A stretch of DNA of 64,000 nucleotides from Corynebacterium doosanense CAU 212 = DSM 45436 (GTDB lineage: Bacteria > Actinomycetota > Actinomycetes > Mycobacteriales > Mycobacteriaceae): NCBI RefSeq assembly GCF_000767055.1, contig NZ_CP006764.1:1612001-1676000 (forward strand), in the 5' to 3' direction. Shown here one piece after another: positions 60,974-64,000 of the stretch. A program made the position numbers and the translations under genes. The notes below the pieces were generated by a model. The model was given only the letters and a program-made list of their open reading frames with translations. It was not told the origin of the DNA and did no database searches. How positions within the stretch are numbered: position 1 is the stretch's first letter; the number at the start of each line of letters is the position of its first letter.

Positions 60974-61921
60974 ATGAGCAATAAAGAGTACCGGCCCACC
61001 CTGGCGCAACTCCGCACCTTCGTCACCGTCGCGGAGAAGCGCCACTTCGGCACCGCCGCGACCAAGCTCGGTATCTCCCAGCCCTCGCTCTCCCAGGCGC
61101 TGGTCGCCCTCGAGAAAGGCCTGGGCATCCAGCTCATCGAACGCTCCACCCGCAAGGTGATCATCACCTCCGCGGGCGAGGAGCTGCTGCCCTACGCCAA
61201 GGCCACCCTCGACGCCGCCGACGCCTTCCTCTCCCACTCCCGCGGGACGGTAGGCACCCTCACCGGGCCGCTGAACATCGGGATCATCCCCACCGCGGCG
61301 CCGTACATCCTCACCGAACTGCTGGCCGCGGGCCAGAATCAGTACCCGGATCTGGAACCGCGCTTCATCGAGGGGCAGACGACGGAACTCATCCAGATGC
61401 TTCGCGACGGCAACATCGACGTCGCCCTCATCGCCATACCCTCCGACGCCCAGGGGCTGGTGGACATGCCCCTCTACGTCGAGGACTTCGCGGTCGTGGT
61501 CCCGGCCAACCACGAACTCGCCGGCCGGGACGATCTCACCCTTGACGACCTGCACAAACTCGAACTGCTGCTGTTGGACGACGGCCACTGCCTGCGTGAT
61601 CAGGTCCTCGACCTGTGCCGCCTGGCGGACATCAATCCCAGCGAGGCCTCCAGCACCCTGACCCGGGCCACCTCGCTGACCACCATCATGCGCCTGGTCG
61701 CGGGCGGGCTCGGTGCCACGCTGGTGCCGGAGACCGCACTCAACCCCGAGCTGGAGGGCCTCGGCCTGTCCACCTCCCGCTTCTCCGACGCGGTCACGGC
61801 GCAGCGCGAGATGGGGCTGGTGTACCGCAGCTCCTCGACCCGCGCGGGAGAGTTCACGCAGCTGGGCGAGCTCATCACGCAGGCGTTCGAGCGCTCCCGG
61901 GCCAGCGAGACCGCCAGCTAG
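60974..61921 (+). CDS. oxyR: Hydrogen-peroxide-sensing regulator OxyR
   Basis: This 315-residue LysR-type regulator has the N-terminal helix-turn-helix (LAQLRTFVTVAEKRHFGTAATKL; SQPSLSQALVALEKGLGIQL). The co-inducer domain includes LLLLDDGHCLRDQVLDLCRLA, holding the two redox Cys separated by eight residues as in OxyR. In C. glutamicum OxyR represses catalase and ferritin-type genes until oxidised. The inverted repeat overlapping its start indicates autorepression. It lies 64 bases after the helicase gene. Confidence 0.93.
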   Translation: MSNKEYRPTLAQLRTFVTVAEKRHFGTAATKLGISQPSLSQALVALEKGLGIQLIERSTRKVIITSAGEELLPYAKATLDAADAFLSHSRGTVGTLTGPLNIGIIPTAAPYILTELLAAGQNQYPDLEPRFIEGQTTELIQMLRDGNIDVALIAIPSDAQGLVDMPLYVEDFAVVVPANHELAGRDDLTLDDLHKLELLLLDDGHCLRDQVLDLCRLADINPSEASSTLTRATSLTTIMRLVAGGLGATLVPETALNPELEGLGLSTSRFSDAVTAQREMGLVYRSSSTRAGEFTQLGELITQAFERSRASETAS

Positions 61922-62844
61922 CTAGCGCGCTGCTCCACGGGGAGTTCGAATCCCGGCGCCTGACGGTAGAGGTGGGCGTAGGTGAGAATGACCGCGGGGA
62001 GGACCACCAGCACGCCCAGGCCCAGGGTGACGATCACCGCGAGGGCTCCCACCAGGCCCATGAGAAACATCGCGAGCAGCAGCTTGCCGTAATTGCGCGC
62101 GCCGGCGGAGATGCCCAGGCGGATCGCGTCGACAAATCCCGCCCGGCGATCAGCCAGATAGTACGGGATGAAGACCATCAGCGGAGCGATGAGCAGAGAG
62201 ATCAGCGTCGCGCCGAGCTGACCGAGCAGCAGGCGGGACAAATCCTCCCAGTTCGTGGAGGGCTCCGCACCGGTGAGCGTCTGTACCGAACCCGTGGTCA
62301 CCAACTCGGCCAGGGACATGATCAGCAGCCCGAGCACCGCGTTGAGGAGCAGGAAGCCGATCAGCGGGCCAGCATTCATACCGCGGAAGAAGTCTCCCCA
62401 GGCGATCTTCTGCCGGTCGAGCTGACGTATGGCGGCGTTGTAGAACACCAGGCTGACCGCCATACCCAGCAGGCCCGAGAGCAGGCTCAGGAGCGGGTTG
62501 GCCGCCGCCTCACGGCCCGAGCTGGCGACCGTGGCGATGGAGATGGCCATGCTCACCACGACGATCGCGGCGAAGAAGGCGAGTGCGCCCAGGATCCACA
62601 CGGTCCAGTTCTTGAACGTGGCTCTGAACGCCCAGGCCACGGCCTTCATCACATCGACGGTTCCCGTGCCGGTCTCGCGGACACCGGGTTGCCCGGGGTT
62701 TCCCGCCGGTGCCCCGTAGCCGCCGGTCGCTCCGTAGGGCGCCTGGTAGCCCTGGTACGGGCTCTGGCCGTAACCCGGCTGATCCTCGGGGTGCGGGGTC
62801 TGCGGGTACTGCTCGTACGGGTTGCCGTTGTTCTCGTCTGCCAT
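61918..62844 (-). CDS. Polytopic membrane protein with disordered N-terminus
   Basis: The protein has 308 residues. The first ~65 are Pro/Gly/Tyr/Gln-rich (YQGYQAPYGATGGYGAPAGN), then about six hydrophobic helices (WTVWILGALAFFAAIVVVSM; GPLIGFLLLNAVLGLLIMSL; LLAMFLMGLVGALAVIVTLG). The even spacing and small loops resemble DUF975 or YciC-like integral membrane proteins, but the family is not certain. It converges with oxyR, overlapping its stop region by four bases, and is divergent from hrpA. Confidence 0.75.
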   Translation of the reverse strand: MADENNGNPYEQYPQTPHPEDQPGYGQSPYQGYQAPYGATGGYGAPAGNPGQPGVRETGTGTVDVMKAVAWAFRATFKNWTVWILGALAFFAAIVVVSMAISIATVASSGREAAANPLLSLLSGLLGMAVSLVFYNAAIRQLDRQKIAWGDFFRGMNAGPLIGFLLLNAVLGLLIMSLAELVTTGSVQTLTGAEPSTNWEDLSRLLLGQLGATLISLLIAPLMVFIPYYLADRRAGFVDAIRLGISAGARNYGKLLLAMFLMGLVGALAVIVTLGLGVLVVLPAVILTYAHLYRQAPGFELPVEQRAS

Positions 62845-62924
62845 GACGGGGGATTTCTCGCTCTCATTCCGGGGACAAGGTGGGTGTCAATGCTCTGGGT
62901 GCGGGTACGCTGATCCAGGCGATT

Positions 62925-64000
62925 ATGACTACCCACGAGACTTCGAACGATACCCAGCCTTCCGAGCCCATGTCGAGAGACCACCTGATCTCGGCACTAA
63001 CGGATCTCTCCCTCGCCGACGAGCTGGCATTCCGCCGTCGGCTGAAGAAGGCCCGCGCCCCCAAGGCCCTGGCCGCCATCGCGGCGGACATGGACCGGGC
63101 CCGGCAGAAGGTCGCGCGTATCGACGCCGCCGTCCCCGACATCTCCTATCCCGAGCAGCTGCCTGTCTCCGGGCGTCGTGACGACATCGCCGACGCCATC
63201 CGGGACCACCAGGTCGTGGTCATCGCCGGCGAGACCGGCTCGGGCAAGACCACCCAGATCCCGAAGATCTGCCTGGAACTGGGACGCGGCCGGCGGGGTC
63301 TCATCGGCCACACGCAGCCCCGGCGACTCGCGGCCCGCACCGTGGCCGAACGCGTGGCGGACGAGCTGGGGCAGGACATCGGCGAGACGGTCGGTTACGC
63401 CATCCGTTTCGACGACCGTGTCTCCGACACCACCGCCGTCAAACTCATGACCGACGGCATCCTCCTCACCGAGATGCAGCGCGACCGTTTCCTCAACGCC
63501 TACGACACCATCATCATCGACGAGGCCCACGAGCGCAGCCTCAACATCGACTTCCTCCTGGGTTACCTCAAGCAGCTCCTCCCCCGCCGCCCCGACCTCA
63601 AGGTCATCATCACCTCGGCGACCATCGACCCGGAGCTCTTCGCCCACCACTTCGCCGAGCCCGACGGAACGCCCGCGCCCATCATCGAGGTCTCCGGGCG
63701 CACGTTCCCCGTGGAGATCCGCTACCGCCCGCTGGAGTTCGAGGCCGCGGGCAAGACCGTGGACCAGGATCCCCTCGACGGTCTGTGCGACGCGCTCGAG
63801 GAGCTCATGGCCGAGGGACCGGGCGACATTCTCTGTTTCTTCCCCGGTCAGCGCGACATCACCGACACGATGGAGGCGATCGAGGGCCGGAAGTGGCGTG
63901 GCATCGAGGTCACTCCCCTGTTTGGCCGCCTGTCCAACGAGGAGCAGCACCGGGTGTTCTCGCCGCACTCCAAGCGGCGGATCGTCCTGTCCACCAACAT
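62925..64000 (+). CDS. hrpA: DEAH-box ATP-dependent RNA helicase HrpA (5' part)
   Basis: The frame opens at ATG 62925 and continues past the window edge, giving 358 residues of a protein usually ~1300 long. After a short leader it has [20 protein letters not shown], Walker [17 protein letters not shown], motif Ia [21 protein letters not shown] box [16 protein letters not shown], motif [16 protein letters not shown] and the start of the second RecA domain ([13 protein letters not shown]). HrpA-type helicases act on mRNA and stalled ribosomes. A TACGCT hexamer 13 bases upstream may be its -10. Confidence 0.93.
   Translation, partial: MTTHETSNDTQPSEPMSRDHLISALTDLSLADELAFRRRLKKARAPKALAAIAADMDRARQKVARIDAAVPDISYPEQLPVSGRRDDIADAIRDHQVVVIAGETGSGKTTQIPKICLELGRGRRGLIGHTQPRRLAARTVAERVADELGQDIGETVGYAIRFDDRVSDTTAVKLMTDGILLTEMQRDRFLNAYDTIIIDEAHERSLNIDFLLGYLKQLLPRRPDLKVIITSATIDPELFAHHFAEPDGTPAPIIEVSGRTFPVEIRYRPLEFEAAGKTVDQDPLDGLCDALEELMAEGPGDILCFFPGQRDITDTMEAIEGRKWRGIEVTPLFGRLSNEEQHRVFSPHSKRRIVLSTN

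Noticed and set aside
58150-61167. Antisense open frame of ~1000 codons opposite the DUF3516 helicase
   Set aside because: Same shadow effect; it spans three genes and a regulatory region and has no recognisable domain.
1-64000. CRISPR arrays, rRNA genes or riboswitches
   Set aside because: No regularly spaced 25-40 bp repeats, no 16S/23S/5S segments and no conserved riboswitch core were seen on either strand. The only repeated blocks are IS copies and tRNAs.

Overview
The window is a piece of a high-GC actinobacterial chromosome, almost certainly a Corynebacterium species. The evidence is the conserved gene order aftC-msrB-hemQ-DUF3000-RNase D-dxs, then dut-DUF3093-DUF4193-suhB-ppgK-sigA, then dtd-sigB-dtxR-galE-DUF4192-PAC2-helicase-oxyR-hrpA, together with IS31831/IS1207-like ISL3 elements and several leaderless TANNNT promoters. 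The genus is inferred from synteny and protein character, not from a database match.

Positions 1-3354 are an insertion-sequence graveyard: an IS3 transposase tail, an IS6 end fragment, a truncated IS5/IS427 transposase, a frameshifted serine recombinase, and a nearly whole IS6 element whose transposase is frameshifted. One intact small gene, a predicted glycolipid-binding protein, lies among them. Positions 3413-8080 hold an IclR regulator divergent from an amino-acid permease and formimidoylglutamase (hutG), followed by a convergent YjiH-type membrane protein; this looks like a histidine-utilisation satellite locus. Positions 8327-10719 are a secreted copper/haem operon: a CopC-domain membrane-anchored protein, a PCuAC copper-chaperone lipoprotein and a Tat-exported Dyp peroxidase.

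Positions 10922-31340 are an integrated genomic island of about 20.4 kb. It is bounded by a 29-bp direct repeat (one mismatch) that is the 3' end of tRNA-Val(CAC). A tyrosine integrase lies just inside the left end and an AlpA/excisionase-like gene near the right end, and paired GTACCACG arm sites lie inside both ends. The cargo is lower in GC than the flanks and mostly of unknown function. It includes a HEPN-motif protein with a DUF5677-type protein (two-gene operon), a DUF4062(TIR-like)-TPR protein, a nucleotidyltransferase overlapping a metallophosphoesterase, and a glycine-rich membrane protein overlapping a coiled-coil protein next to the C-terminal end of a type I restriction HsdR-like subunit. 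The island has been reshaped by three near-identical 1459-bp ISL3 copies, two IS3 elements and IS6 remnants. The target-site duplications show that 19316-22531 has been inverted between two ISL3 copies, and that an IS3 landed in codon 2 of a ParA gene. Many of the genes resemble anti-phage or abortive-infection components, but no canonical complete defence system is present.

Positions 31313-32238 hold seven tRNA genes: the Val(CAC) att-site gene on the minus strand, then Gly-Val-Gly-Cys-Val-Gly on the plus strand, containing a perfect 168-bp Val-Gly duplication. From 32262 to the end lies conserved housekeeping chromosome: cell-wall arabinan (aftC), oxidative repair (msrB), haem (hemQ), isoprenoids (dxs), RNA metabolism (RNase D, TRAM methyltransferase, two large helicases), nucleotide hygiene (dut), both principal sigma factors (sigA, sigB), iron control (dtxR), UDP-galactose (galE) and peroxide response (oxyR). 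hrpA runs off the right edge.
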